A stretch of DNA of 64,000 bases from Dastarcus helophoroides (Eukaryota; Arthropoda; Insecta; Coleoptera; Bothrideridae), in contig CM053325.1 of the NCBI GenBank assembly GCA_028583605.1, forward strand, positions 41,033,435 through 41,097,434, written 5' to 3'. Under the pieces are notes generated by a model. That model was not told where the DNA came from. It was given only the letters and a program-made list of their open reading frames with translations, and made no database searches. Position numbers and translations under genes: made by a program. The number at the start of each line of letters is the position of its first letter. Within the stretch, counting starts at the first letter, position 1. Shown here one piece after another: positions 48,605 to 60,900 of this stretch.

Positions 48605-51600
48605 AATAATTTAGAAACCGCCATTCCATCACTGATAATAATTAATCACCGTTCTAACATAGGCTTGAAACTGTTAGCATTACTCGTAAATTTTTTCGAT
48701 GAGTATCTCACCTTAGATTGCAACTTCCAGTTCAAATGCCTACCTGAGTCGCCCCTGAGTCCCCAGATGTAAGAGTGAGGATAATGTGACCCAAGTGGTA
48801 AATCTCGACAATCAAGGGTTTCTGCAGAGACAAATGTCTGATAACCCCTGAACACACGTAGGAATAAATCTTACACTACATGTTCAGCGCCAAAAAGGAT
48901 TTTGCCGGCGTCCCACCAAAATTCCCGCTTTGTTGGGATTACACACCAAGGATATACATATAAATATTGATGAATTTTTTTGACTTATGATTTTAGTTGA
49001 AACCAAAAGGAATGAGAGTTTCAAGCACATTTCACTTTGATCTGATTTCGTATGCGACCAGTAATTATTACATGAGAAAAACCATTGTCCATAGTAAATG
49101 ATGTACTAATACTTTAATGACGATGTGATTCAAAATGACGGCCAAGAAAGGCCAAAACCAGCTTATGGTTGTTGTTTGTAGATATTCTTTACTATAGCAA
49201 GATAATTTATTGTTAAGTTGCTGCTAAAAAAGGCAGTTGCTATTTAAAAAAAATCATTCTCCTTCCGCTGCGTCTTAATCTGACTATTACCATTTTCTTA
49301 AGGTTGACTTCGGTATTCTGCTTTTGGAAGCTGAATGTTCAGGATTTCAAAACATCATTTGCACTCATCACCAGAGGGTTGGGTAACTGACCGGACCCAA
49401 AATGGGTTTTACTAATGATGACTTACGTTCTCGATACGCGAAGAAAAATGAAAACCATAACCGGCGCTGTAAGTTTTCCTTATAAATTTTCAATTTCTTC
49501 CGATTCAGATGTCAATTTATTTCCAATTTTTAGGATTGGATCAATACAATTTTTTTCACAATAATTTTCAACTTTACTGAATTTGAAATTCAGGGAAATT
49601 CTACTTTTTTTTTGTTTAAAAAATGGTGGAATTTTCCCAATTTCTATGTTTTTTAACACCTGATGTTTGGTTTTCTTTTAATCTGGCGATTTTTATTCTC
49701 CAAAACTGAGTTTTTTTGTGTTTCCGTGCATTGTTATTATATTAGACTATTTCATTTTACGCTCTATCCATGCTTACTTTATTGCCTCTTTATTTTCATG
49801 CCAAATGAAAACGCGTGAACCAGTTTTTGCTTACTATAAATCTAATTTTATTTTGTAATTATGAAAATTTCCAACTTTGGATTTGAAATTTGCTATTACT
49901 ACAACTACTAATAATTTTAATGTATCATTGATAACATACATTGAACCTATTAAGTGCAAATAACTTAAAAACAGATAAAGTTATGTGACCTAAACAAGAG
50001 TAAGTTTTTTTTGTACAATTGGTCGTTTATTAAATTTACCCGATTTTTTAAGCACAACTCAACATTTAAAAAGAACATGGTTTAATTGAGGTAAATAATA
50101 ATGTGAAATTTATGCCTTTTAGATACAAGGTCAAAATAAACATAAAATTTGTTATTCTCATATCGAAGAATATAAAATTCTCAAATATTGAGGCTATAAC
50201 ATCAAGACTTCCGAAATTATTGAGAAATTTCAGAATAAAATTTAAACTTTGAACGTCCTGTATCTCTCAAACCATCGACATTGATATAAGGCATGTTGAT
50301 ATCAATCCTAATATTTTGTTGTCTGGTACCTCCAGTTTAGAGTTGGCCTATTCTTTCTGAATCAGCTTGTACAACTGTATACTTTTCGATAAAAATTGGA
50401 CTTGACTGATTGTTGCATTGGATCCCTCAATTGTTTATTACAGAATGTGCGGTAGAACCTAGAGCAACCTCTGTAATCGAGGTCCACAACCAGAAAGTGG
50501 ATTATTGATCTGTGTTTTAGGGAGCGTTTGGGAAAACTCTCTGACTTTATCTTAGGTCGTAGGAGGGCGCAAGGATATACCTACTATTTATAAAATACTT
50601 ACCGAAAAATTTAAATGATATCATAACTAATAATAATTTCGATTTCTACATATTCAAAATTTAGGCAGTTGGGTTAGATTCGGTTTCATTTCTCATTGCT
50701 AATCAAATAAACTTTCATTGCTTACCTCATTCTGTCAAAAACTGTAGGTCGCTTTTTCGCTATCTATTTTGTTATATTGTGCTTCACAGAGATACTGAGT
50801 ATCTCAGGTACCCAGTGCAGTGTCTCTCTGAAGATGCTAGCTTGGCTATCTAAACGCGTTAGAACAACCTTTGTTGCGTTTTTTGAATATTTCTTTCAGA
50901 AGATAAGATTTGTCTTTCAATTTTATCGTGTTTGTATTTTATGATAAATCTCATGTACAATAAATGCTCGTGAAATATTATCCTTTTTAAGATTCGTTAC
51001 GCTACGTTTAAATGAAAAATATTTTCCTGGAAGAGAAGGGTTGAATATTTAATTTAAAACGAACTTGATACAATTCAATGAAATTTCTTTGACAAGATGA
51101 ACACTATAATTTGATTCAGACCCTATTTTCAACGAAACGACTTCCTACTCGACACAACTAACCAAAGCTTCATAGGAAAGCTGAGTTGAGGAAATAACAC
51201 ATTGTTTCGTGACCTAACTAATAGGGTAAACTGGGGTCGGTTGAAACATGGCACATGTTAATAATTTAAAACTAAGAGCCACATGTGGACTTGTAAGAAA
51301 ATAATGAAAGGCCATGTATGTAGGAACTTATCTATCAGAGTTTTGTGTCTAAAAGGGGTCACTGTGTTTTTGTGGTGAAAAGTAATTATTTTTGTTGCCA
51401 AAACTATAATGGATACAAGAATCTTTGGTTATTGGGGTTCAAAAAGGTACTTATTTTAAAAACTATGACGACAAAATTTATGCTTGGTAAGGTTGCAGCT
51501 ATTTCTTCGGGGTCGGAAGAAACATTCTAGACGGCAGCAAAAAGAGCAAGCAAAAATGTAAGATCTATAAAACACAAAGATACGTCAAGAAAAGAAGGAA

Positions 51601-52085
51601 TTCAAAAAGAAACTGAGGAAATGGAACGCAACAAAGGTTGCAGAAACTAAAATCAATTTAAACAAAAAGTCAAAATACTTTAAATATATAAGTTCATAGA
51701 TAAGGAGAAAAAGATGACTACATAGGCTAAAGTTTATTTAGATTATGAAAAAAAAGGAGTAGTTTTGCCTGGTTTAGATTAAAAATGGCACTAGACCAGC
51801 AGACCAGGAAACAATTTAGTGTAATGCACAGATTGCCGAATGTGGGGTCATCATAAAGCTTATTTAGCTGGTGATTCTAACTAATTAGTTTTGAATTAAC
51901 CAGGTTAGTTTTTGATTGAGATTTGTTAATTTTTACCATAACAGTTATTCCTTTGAATTATAATCAAATTGATTCTTAAACCAAACATTGACCCTATATG
52001 AAACTATACTGTGCCTTTTATTAAATAATAAAGTATGGATTAACATATTTTTTCTAGTTTTTGACATAGTTAGAACTGACCCTAT
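48605..52085. other. Gene-poor DNA
   Basis: No frame with recognisable features. A GGACGTTCAAAG-type motif (minus strand, near 50257) resembles the ends of small inverted-repeat elements, but no partner was identified. Confidence 0.35.
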
Positions 52086-52087
52086 TT

Positions 52088-53340
52088 ACTGAGGATTTGG
52101 ATTAGATGGAATATTCGTAGGGGTCTGGAATTCATGAAGCATGTTAGTATAACAACGGCTAAACAATCTACTGGTATAACCGCCGACGATGCTGTAAAGC
52201 GAACCCAGATTCGGTCATAGCAAATAATATTTGTAGAAACATCGTAGAATTTTTAATATCTCTTGTTATTATTATTGCTAATAGAGTTTAATAGTTATGA
52301 ACAGTGGCGACTCGTGGTGAAAAATGCAAGAGGTTCACACAAAAATTATTATTTATTGGCACTTTTTGCAAGGTCGATTAACCTGAGATTCCACCACGTC
52401 TAAAAAATAAATTATTTATACCAGAATTTTGTACTATTTTTGTACCGCAACCCAAAAACAGAAAATGGCAATATACAATTCGGATCCTAGCTCAACATGA
52501 AAACCACGACTACCTTCAAAATCGAATCTAACTATGCCATAATTTTGTACTATTATTGTACCTTTTTGTACCATAAGTTTTAATTTTTGTACCCTTTTAA
52601 TTTCCAAGAAAAGCGATATTACAACTCGGATACCAGGTCAACGTGAAAAATTCGACCACTTTAAAAATCCAATTTGATTAAACCAAATTTTAGTACTATT
52701 TTTGTACCCTTTTGCACCATCAATTAAAAATTTTGTACCATCACCTCAACTAAGTACAAAAATATTTTAAATTTTTCGTATTCCAAGTCAACGTGAAAAA
52801 TACAAGTATAGATCTGCTTCAAAAATAATATCCAAATATATTATTATTTTATACTACTTTTGTACCTTTTTTTGCCATCAATTAAAAAGTTTGTATTACC
52901 ACTATTCATATCAAAAATGAAATCTGACCATGCCATAATTTTGTACTCTAAATTTTTCGTATCTTAAAAAACAAGCGAGATAGGCCATGACTCAACATAT
53001 GATCAAAAAAATTTAAAATAATTTTTTTCTTAGTTGGGGTGGTGGTTCAAAATTTTTAATTGATGGTCCAAAAGAATACAAGAATGATACAAAATTATGG
53101 TATGATCAACGTTCATTGTTTTGTATATTTAGCATACGTCTTTGCATTAGAACAGTGAATGGCGAATCGATACTTATAAAAAATAAAAATATTGGATTAT
53201 TTTTTCTGCGTTATATATACATTTTAGGTCAGAGGGGCACGAGTTTTTATGGACAAGCCGCCACTGGTTATGAATATTGAAGAATTTTACAGAGTAAGGG
53301 TTAAAACTTTCAATTATTAAAAGCATTTGGGAAAAAGTAT
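52088..53340 (-). mobile_element. Gypsy-like fragment split by a hAT element
   Basis: 52088-52301 and 53267-53340 together match 40960-41195, the segment next to the RNase H part of the provirus. The junctions share the 8-bp duplication GTTATGAA. The minus strand keeps a short F-N-P-Y-S-V-K-F-F-N-I-H-N stretch that fits RNase H of gypsy elements. This is a second, more fragmentary relative. Confidence 0.6.
52302..53266. mobile_element. hAT-type non-autonomous element, 965 bp, 8-bp TSD
   Basis: The ends are CAGTGGCGACTCGTGG and, on the other strand, CAGTGGCGGCTTGTCC. GTTATGAA flanks both sides (52294-52301 and 53267-53274), the 8-bp duplication that defines hAT. There is no transposase. The interior holds about four degenerate tandem units of ~120-160 bp, each containing a TTTTGTACTATTTTTGTACC-like word (near 52430, 52548, 52690 and 52850). 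A truncated copy of its right end is at 29585-29746. Confidence 0.9.
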
Positions 53341-53404
53341 TGAGGTGTAACAAATACAACATTCTGAAGTGAGAACATATGATAAGGTATCTGGGAATAG
53401 ACAT

Positions 53405-55353
53405 TATTTGAGGCTGGATTTTCTGGTCTCACGGTGAAATAAGCACTCCTGGTTTAAATGTCTAATTCTGTTGATGAAAATCTTTGAATGTGCTTCTCTC
53501 CAATTGATTACTTAAAGGCAGAAAGAAGTCCTTTATTGTTAATGTTGTGGTTGAGTAGTGGTTATGATGCTCAATCTGTAAAATAATTTACTTATTCAGC
53601 AGTGAGTGGTCTAAATTCTTGCAATCCTTCTTACGTTGTCTTTTCACTACATGGTATCTTACTATAAATACCTAAATATGTGTTAATTATTGTTTATATA
53701 CAGTGGTAATTTACCACGGATTTTATCTCTAGAAGGTGAAACGAATTGGTTGTCACACTCCCATTGTTTTTTGGGCTAAATTATTATCTAATTTTAACTT
53801 ATTAGTGTGGATATTAATAATAATAAACAAACAAAATGTTAAATTCACAATTTCTATGTAAAGATGACCTTTTTCTAATAAAAGATATTTTAAAATGGCT
53901 TAGCGTTATGATTTCGTCAAAAGTTACTTCCTTGCAAACAAAACAGGTTATAATTTTAATTAAACCAGTTCGAAGCTTTAAAATACTGCAACTTAGTTCC
54001 TTGAATGATCTAAATCTTTTAATCCTTTAAAATTGTATGCTTGTTGATATTTGTGTGACATAATTTGTTAAAATTACTCATTTGTTGCAACAATGTGGAT
54101 GCATTTTTTCTATTTACCTAGAATTCAATGCAAATAAATGCTTCAATAATTAACAATTTAAATTAAATTTATATTTGATTAGTAATGATATTTCCAATTT
54201 ATTAATTGTTATCAACTGCAAGTTGATGGAAATCCTTTTGTTGAACTCCTATTGTAGTAAGGCATATCGATGCAGGATTAATTTTAGTGGTCCAACTATT
54301 AATACGCAAGACTAAATATGCATGACATATAGGATATACAATATACAACAAGCTTTGAACGGAGTATAATTTTCCTAAACGCCCAACTGCCTATATTGGA
54401 TTTTGGAATGAATAGTAACCACGATCCCGTTCAAATGTAGACAATCTACATCGAATTTGGATATGTTAACCTTCATGGCAACAAGGATTCCAAAAATTGA
54501 GGCTATTATGGTTTTGGATGAGTTTTCTTTTTATGCAAGCTCGTATAATCATAAGAAAGAATTACATATGTATTTACTAAATATAAATATATACAAAACT
54601 GGAAATATAATATGAGCATGATGTTTAAAAACTAGTTTCTCGAATCTACCGAGAGCCTTTTTTGGTTAAAGCGGCCAAGATGAGGGCAATTTTCCTTTTT
54701 AGAAATATTTAAAAAAATATCTTTTATTTATGTTAAATTAGTTAGCAACTACCCTCAAAATCATTGAGAAATATTATTATATTAATTTTGCCAAATTTGA
54801 TGGATAAACTAATTGAAAAATATATTTTACATCTTTATAACTTAATTACTACATACCAATAGAACGCAGGAGTATTATCAAATTATTATATTAATTGTTC
54901 TGATGTTAGGAAACTAATAGATTTAATGAAACCATTTGTCCAATGTAGAACTACATCAACATATAAAATCAGAAATCCCAGTGCACTGTAATTTATGATA
55001 CATATTAAGATAGCATTTATCCCTATTAATTTATAATAATTAACTAAAATTTGACAAAGAGTAAGGATACCAAACAAATATTTTTCAATTGAGAATATTT
55101 TCCCTGCACATATTTTACTAAAATGGACCTATAAGTTTTTTTTAAACGAAATATATTATTGTTTTACACTTTACAAAAAATAATTAGTTTTTTATGAAGA
55201 AAGAAATAGTTATGGAAAATAGTTATGGAAAAAGTCAAGTAAAGCTGAAAAGAATTTATTATTTTATTATTTTAGCTACAACTTAGTCAAATTTAAAAAA
55301 AAATCATAAATTTTTAACGCATTAAATAATTTAATCTTTGGTAGCTACCTGTA
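53405..55353. other. Gene-poor AT-rich DNA
   Basis: Small frames (53836-54030, 54886-55077) are rich in Ile, Leu, Lys and Asn and lack recognisable motifs. A short TTTACCAC repeat near 53710 is unremarkable. Confidence 0.35.
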
Positions 55354-55800
55354 CAGGGTGAATCAGAAAGAATATATGTATATCGAGAAAAAATATAATA
55401 TTTATTTGATCCAGATGTAATCAGATTAACGGCACATTTGAAGATATTTCGGAATCCTTAATTTACAAATGACTTGAAAATTACTGACTTTGAGCTGAAA
55501 ATCTATGATTGCAGATTCTGTGTTTTTATATTTTAGTTGCGAATTTTTTGAAAGATGAGCTATCAAAAAATTCGCAAGTAAAATATGAATATCAATGAAA
55601 AAGGTACGCTGGGATTTCTCGTGACGATGTGCTTGATTCAAGCGTTCGTAGCTCTTGCTGGTGGATTTAACTGGTGTTGCACCCCTGGCCTGATGTTCGT
55701 AATATCGGTATTTTTTCTTATGGTATCCCAGATGTTGTGCAGAAAGAGTTAATTCCTCGATATTAAGGTGTTTATTTGACAAATATAAATGATAGCTGTT
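55354..55800 (-). other. Repeat end and an unassigned ORF
   Basis: TACAGGGTGAATCAGAAAGAA (55353-55372) resembles the start of the foldback elements (CAGGTTGAATCAAAT). The minus frame 55782-55426 (118 residues) is basic in its first half (HKKKYRYYEHQARGATPVKS) and unrecognised. It may belong to a transposon of which the other end was not found. Confidence 0.3.
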
Positions 55801-55989
55801 GTAATTTTTTGTTTCTTACAGAACAAGAAAACCAAATGAAATGCTTATGGAAGTACTTTGTCGAACCTAGTCTTTGCAGCTAACGAGAGTTTTGGGAAAA
55901 ATTGGCTATAGTGGGTTTGAAATCCGATATTAGCAATCAATAATTGGAGCGATATATTATAAAAAACGACATCTTAGGTAAGTCAAGTA

Positions 55990-57240
55990 GTTAGGTTTTC
56001 ATATTTTAATTAAAGTTTGATAAAGTAGTTGCAGATTGTAGGTTTCTGTGCGCTTGTTAGGCTTTTGGCTTTTCTTCACTTCGACCAACGATGTTCTTTT
56101 GTAAATAACTCTAATCAAAATTATTCCAATGTCTTTTAGACTTTTCACAAAGTCTGGGATGATCCCTGGAACTAGGTTGCCAATTTCAGAAAGTGTTATT
56201 CCCACTCTTCCAAAAATTTCATTCTACCCCGTTTCAGTAAAAGGCATCTGCAAAATACGTTCTCCGCTGTTTCGTCGTTTTGTTTGAGATATGGCAGAAT
56301 CTGTATAGACCGTTTTGTCCATTTTCTTTAAGTGGGGAAATGGGGTAAATCGGTGAGCTTTCTTGTTTTATCTGACAAATCATTGTTTAAAAATCCTTTC
56401 GCTTGTTTTTGGCCTGGGGTATTTTCCCAAACGGCGTTCACTTGTCCCTCTTTTCTATTGTGGGCTGCTTTGCCTCCTCTTATCGCGAGGTTATTAGATA
56501 TCTCATTTTCTTTTTTGACCTTGTAGCCTAGCACCCACATTAAGGTCAATTTATTACATATTGCAAGCCTTTTTAGGTATTGTTTCAAGCTCTAATAATC
56601 TCAGAGCTGTTCTGCTGTCTGATAATATGAATATTCTAGCCCCTCCATCACGTCTCTTAAGACATTGACGAGTGCACATAATTTCAGCATGTACTTCGGT
56701 CTGAAAGATAGTAGGGCTATTGCTTAGAAATTGTGATGCTTTAAATTCAGGGGGATATATATCCCAATGCTAACCTAGAATTCATCTTGGAGCCGTCTGT
56801 GTGCCAGATAAATGTTCCATTTTTTGTTTTGGTAGAACAAACCTTTTCAAATGAAATCTCGGAATCCTATTTTATAGTCTTACAGTCTTTTGGTAGTATT
56901 AGGGTATGTGAACAAACTCCATATATTTGGGATGTTGTGTAGGGTGCCCTGCTCATATTTATATGTCCGATGGATGCGTAAGAAATAGCTTGACACCGCC
57001 TCCCTCTTTGCACATATGTGCAAGTGGGGAAGGCCTAGCATGTCCTCCATTGCTGTGGGAGGACTAGCGTGCATTAATGAACGAATTATTCCAAAGGATT
57101 ACCGTCTGAAAATCATCTCATTTTATGCGCCAAAGAGGATTTGTAGTATTTTCCAACAATTTTTTCAACTCATAATACAACAATTTGTTTTACCTATTGG
57201 TCTAGATGCAACCCAAATATTATGCTATTGTATATAATTT
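55990..57240 (-). pseudogene. R1/Jockey-type non-LTR 3' half with RNase H
   Basis: Reading down the minus strand, 57074-56990 gives the SPPTAMEDMLGLPHLHI stretch, the conserved linker after RT in R1/Jockey-group elements (TPTAA.E.L..LPPLHL). About 56820-56600 gives RNase H with TDGSK (first Asp), TEVHAE (Glu) and SDSRTAL (second Asp). The frame 56588-56328 (LTLMWVLGYK, NEISNNLA) is the last RNase H part, with the usual W.PGH.G..GNE altered so that the His and Gly are lost. The zinc-knuckle tail is eroded. Several frameshifts and stops occur. The 5' half is missing, as usual for truncated non-LTR copies. Confidence 0.75.
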
Positions 57241-57481
57241 GTAACACAAAATTCCTTCTTTAGGGGTTGAGTTTAGAATCCTTTCTCAGTAAATACGTTA
57301 TATGGTAAAAGGTATTTAATTACCAAATTTAAAGTTTGTAAGTTGTAAGGTAGGATTAATTTATGCTCATACATATACAGATACATATAATAATTATATA
57401 TCGTAATAAGAGGCAATCACTTCGTTATTGCATTCTAGTCTTTCTGATCACTTGTGGAGAAGAAATACAATTAGCGTTAGG

Positions 57482-57498
57482 TTTTATTATAATTTATT
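57482..57498 (-). terminator. Two polyadenylation signals after the hydrolase stop
   Basis: AATAAA occurs on the minus strand at 57493-57498, immediately after the stop codon, and again at 57483-57488. A 3' UTR this short is possible in insects; a more distal signal may be used instead. Confidence 0.5.
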
Positions 57499-57989
57499 CT
57501 ATATCATAGTATTTTCTACGTCAGTCTGTGTGAATACATATAATCTGTCATATAATGAAGCGTTCGCATCAGAAGTATATATTTGATTAAATTTATAAAT
57601 CAGGGAATTTTTTTCCAAGTTGGCTGATGGAAACGAATTATCATTTTTTCTACTTTCTTTCACGAACACATTCGCGAAATGCTGAGAAGCTTTGATGGCT
57701 TCAAAGAATTTTGGTATCTGAAACTCCGGGTTAAATTCATACAGAACTTTAGATGGGTGGAACTGAAGGGCAAAGAATGGATATTTCCAGTGTTCCATCG
57801 ACGAAATGAATTCCAAACCATCTCTATCGATATTGGTGCTTAGAATGTGCCAGTTGTCCATTATGCCTTCTTGTTCGAGGACAGACCGAGTCAAGCACTT
57901 TGTGTGATAGTTGTAGGTGGAATTTGTGTACCGTAAAGTGAATGCATCTTTAATAGACAGATCATCGTACAACTTGCTTTGTCGGTAAT
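57499..57989 (-). CDS. Gamma-glutamyl hydrolase, last exon
   Basis: This exon encodes about the C-terminal half (some 160 residues) of a gamma-glutamyl hydrolase, the lysosomal or secreted peptidase that trims polyglutamate tails from folates. The acceptor is TTTCAG ending at 57990 on the minus strand. The frame then runs open to a TAG at 57499-57501, followed at once by AATAAA (57493-57498) and another ten bases on. Family features, numbering from the TTG codon at 57972, are TYNYH at 19-23, WHILSTN at 41-47, the FIS.ME segment at 55-60, QFHP at 70-73 and an SLIYKFNQIYT-type end. His72 corresponds to the catalytic His of this class I amidotransferase-like fold. The next-but-one residue, normally Glu in HPE, is Ser here (57751-57753). 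Upstream exons with the nucleophile Cys are not visible in the remaining 6 kb and must lie beyond a long intron or the window. The reading frame is intact, so a live gene is likely. Confidence 0.85.
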
Positions 57990-57991
57990 CT

Positions 57992-59034
57992 GAAATTTAA
58001 ATGGTTAATTAACATCAGGAAATGTCGCTTTAATATACCAACACTAAATTATTGCACTAGAAAAATAATATCTCTTATAGTGTTTAATACTGTTACATTA
58101 TTTTTGTTGATATATACATTATGCGTAAAAAGTTTGCAATTCCGCAAATAAAACAAAAATCGCTGATTTTGTCAACAATCATTGAACAGGTTGATTTTGA
58201 TTTTTAAAAGCTTATCTTTCTTGATAATTATCGTCTTTCGATGGTTTTTTTCTTTACTTATGTAGCACGCAATGCAGTCATAATTCCAATTCCCGCATCT
58301 TTACTCAAATCACTAAGATTTACTAAACAATATTTCATAGTAGGAAATATTGGAGTATTGTGGGCCGGATTTTCATTTTGACCAAAAGCTCTGAAAAATG
58401 TTTTTTTTTGAAAGCTTAAATGAGTTTGTATACCTAATTAATATCCACTATAATTAAAAAATAAATCAAGAGGTTTCAAAGCATTTAAATAAGAACGAAA
58501 TGTCTTCCTAATTTTCAAGACCATATGTCATAAAAATAAATTGTCCCCGAACTAATATTTATATAAACTTTTTTTCTTAAAATTATTTAAACATTACCTA
58601 TGCTCCTTAAGTATTAGTATCTTGTTCGAAAACACCCTGTACATTATTTGGGATTAGGGAATTAAGATTTCATAGTTAAAGGTAAAATAATAAAAAAATA
58701 AGTCAGCGTTTTAAAAAAACTTGCATTTTTGTTTTCAAATTTAGAGTTTTCCATGATATCTCGATTTTAAGGCAGTACTGTCAGTTTTGGAATTACCGTT
58801 CGGAATGTAATGAATAAAGAATGTTGCATTTAACAATATAAAATTTATATCCGTATGAGGCCCGTAACTAGGGGGGGCTTGGAGGCTGCAGCCCCCCCCC
58901 CCGAAATTTTTTAACTTCACACAAGATAGAACTGAACTTTTCAGATGTGCTACCTTTTTAAATTCTAAATCTTTAATGGATCATTTTTTTTCGTACTGAA
59001 ATGCAAGGATGTTTTTTTCCAAATTTGGCGCCAT
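57992..59034 (-). other. Presumed intron of the hydrolase gene, with repeats
   Basis: AT-rich DNA without exons that I can identify. A CACCCTGTACA motif near 58632 resembles the end of small inverted-repeat elements. A G-run followed by a ten-base C-run (58869-58902) lies in a short hairpin-like GGGGGGGCTTGGAGGCTGCAG context, probably another repeat end. Confidence 0.4.
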
Positions 59035-59165
59035 TTTTTATTATTAGAGACCGGATTTTAAGCACAATCAAGCAAGGTAAAAAGGTTAGCAAAATGTTAA
59101 ATTAGGCAAAAAAGAAAACCTAAAGAAGGCACCAAAAAGGTAAAATACTCTAAGAAAAGGCCCTT
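59035..59165. repeat. Dispersed repeat, inverted copy at 43760-43925
   Basis: The words GAGACCGGATTTTA, GCACAATCAA, AAGGTAAAAA, CAAAATGTTAAATTA and AAGGTAAAATAC appear in reverse complement order at 43760-43925. A more distant relative of part of it is near 46895-46925. No ORF. Confidence 0.6.
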
Positions 59166-60640
59166 CATTCTCGAATTTTCACCCTAAATCTTAAAATTTT
59201 TACCTTCAATTCATTCCAATTTTTTCCAAAATTTTGACTTTTATGAATTAAATTCGTTGCCAGTTAGAAAAAGAGTTGGACGCTAAGAGGTAACTTGAAC
59301 TTTAAAAAATATATCTAATCTTCCAGAATTTAAAATGAATATCCAAATTTTAAGTGTTCGGGTGCAAACTTTAAATTTAAAATAAAAGTAAAAATTATTA
59401 ATTTTATCGAAATCTCAAAAAAATTTAAAAAAATGATTTTTCTCCAGCTGACTTCAAACTAGGTCTTTAAAAAGAGAACTTTCTGGAGGCATTTTTCATA
59501 CACAAATGCAAGTTATAGAAGACAGTTTAAAGATAAATTTTAGAAAAGAAATATCTTTCGAGTAATTTTATCATGATATCCACACATCTGTTTTTACTAA
59601 GAAAAGAAATTGATTGAGTCAAAATTTGTGAGATTTGGTACTATTCGCTTTACTGAATTTATGAAGGTCAGCAAATAATAAACAATTTAAAATAATTCTC
59701 ATTACACTAAAAAAATGGTCAGGCATGGTTTCATTTTAGCTTCACCTCACACTATAAAAAACTATAAAAATTTAATTAATGGTTTCCTGACAGTTAAATT
59801 GTCGATAAAGATTATTTATACTCATTACGTCACTGTTATGCGACCGGATAGCAGCTCATTTAATGTGAAATATGAAAATGAAAAGTAAAAAATTGCAATT
59901 ATTTCTAAAAGTTGTAACAGCAACCCTTAGAAAGTTTATAACAGATGAAAACGTTCAGAAAGGAATTCAACACTCGATTTAATGTTTTTGAACTTATGAA
60001 ACTTATGCAAGATAGCTTTATCTGTGTTCTACACACTTAATAAATATGAAATTAATATCTGGTTTCTGGAAAAAGATACAAAGAATTTTGTGGGACCTTG
60101 CATCTGTAATTTTTTTCATAAAAATCCAATTATCTCGAAAATTGTAAATTTTAAAATCAATGTTTGTTATTATTTAAAGTGGCCGTAAAATATTAAATAA
60201 AATTCAAAAATGCAAAAAATATAGGGTCACTTATTTAAAATAACAAAGTTAGTGTCAACTTCCGGTTGTGATTTTCAGATGGTATAAAATTTCTTGTTTA
60301 AATATAACTTTGCTTCCCGTACAATAAGATACATTCGGTTAAATTTTTGAAAAGATACAGAGAACCAGTAAACAGTTATTGGCATTTGAAATTTTACATT
60401 TTTACCATTAAGCTTTATGAGAAACCAGAGATTTTATCATATTGTACAAAAGCCAGCTGTCAGCCATAGTATTGTTAAGTGTACAGTAAGAAAACGAACG
60501 AGGTAATGACAGAAGACAAAACGATATTGAAAATATCTTGTGTATGTGAAGATGTTTTGCCCTTACATGTTGAGATATATACGAACGCCTACCTTTGCAC
60601 GTTCAAAAATTTAGGCAGCGACTGAAAACATCTTGCACAA
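59166..60640. other. AT-rich DNA, AAATTT-word tract
   Basis: 59165-59460 has the same AAATTT/GAAATTTT texture seen in four other places. The remainder shows nothing I can name. Confidence 0.35.
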
Positions 60641-60900
60641 CCCACTTGCAGACAACTTCCAGCAAATTGGAAATAAATCTGAACTTGCTAGAGCGCTCTC
60701 AACGGTTGTTTACACGTGCAAGTAATAATTGCGGCAAGTTTTACGACTTGCTCAGAGTACTCTGAGAGACTATTTACACTAAGCAAGTTCGCTGGAGGTA
60801 CTCTCAGAGATCGATTTGCGATCGGTTTACTTGCTTGTGTAAATGGCGCATTATACCGGATTCGAGATCCCTGTAGTGAGAAGCAAATCTGTTACAAATT
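60641..60900. repeat. Repeat end with nested short inverted repeats
   Basis: TTTACACGTGCAAGT (60709) and ACTTGCTTGTGTAAA (60829) form an imperfect inverted pair. Between them are AGAGTACTCT and further CTTGC/GCAAG words. From 60865, GAGATCCCTGTAGTG and the following bases match the right end of the foldback element near 34960, so a solo foldback end adjoins it. Confidence 0.5.
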
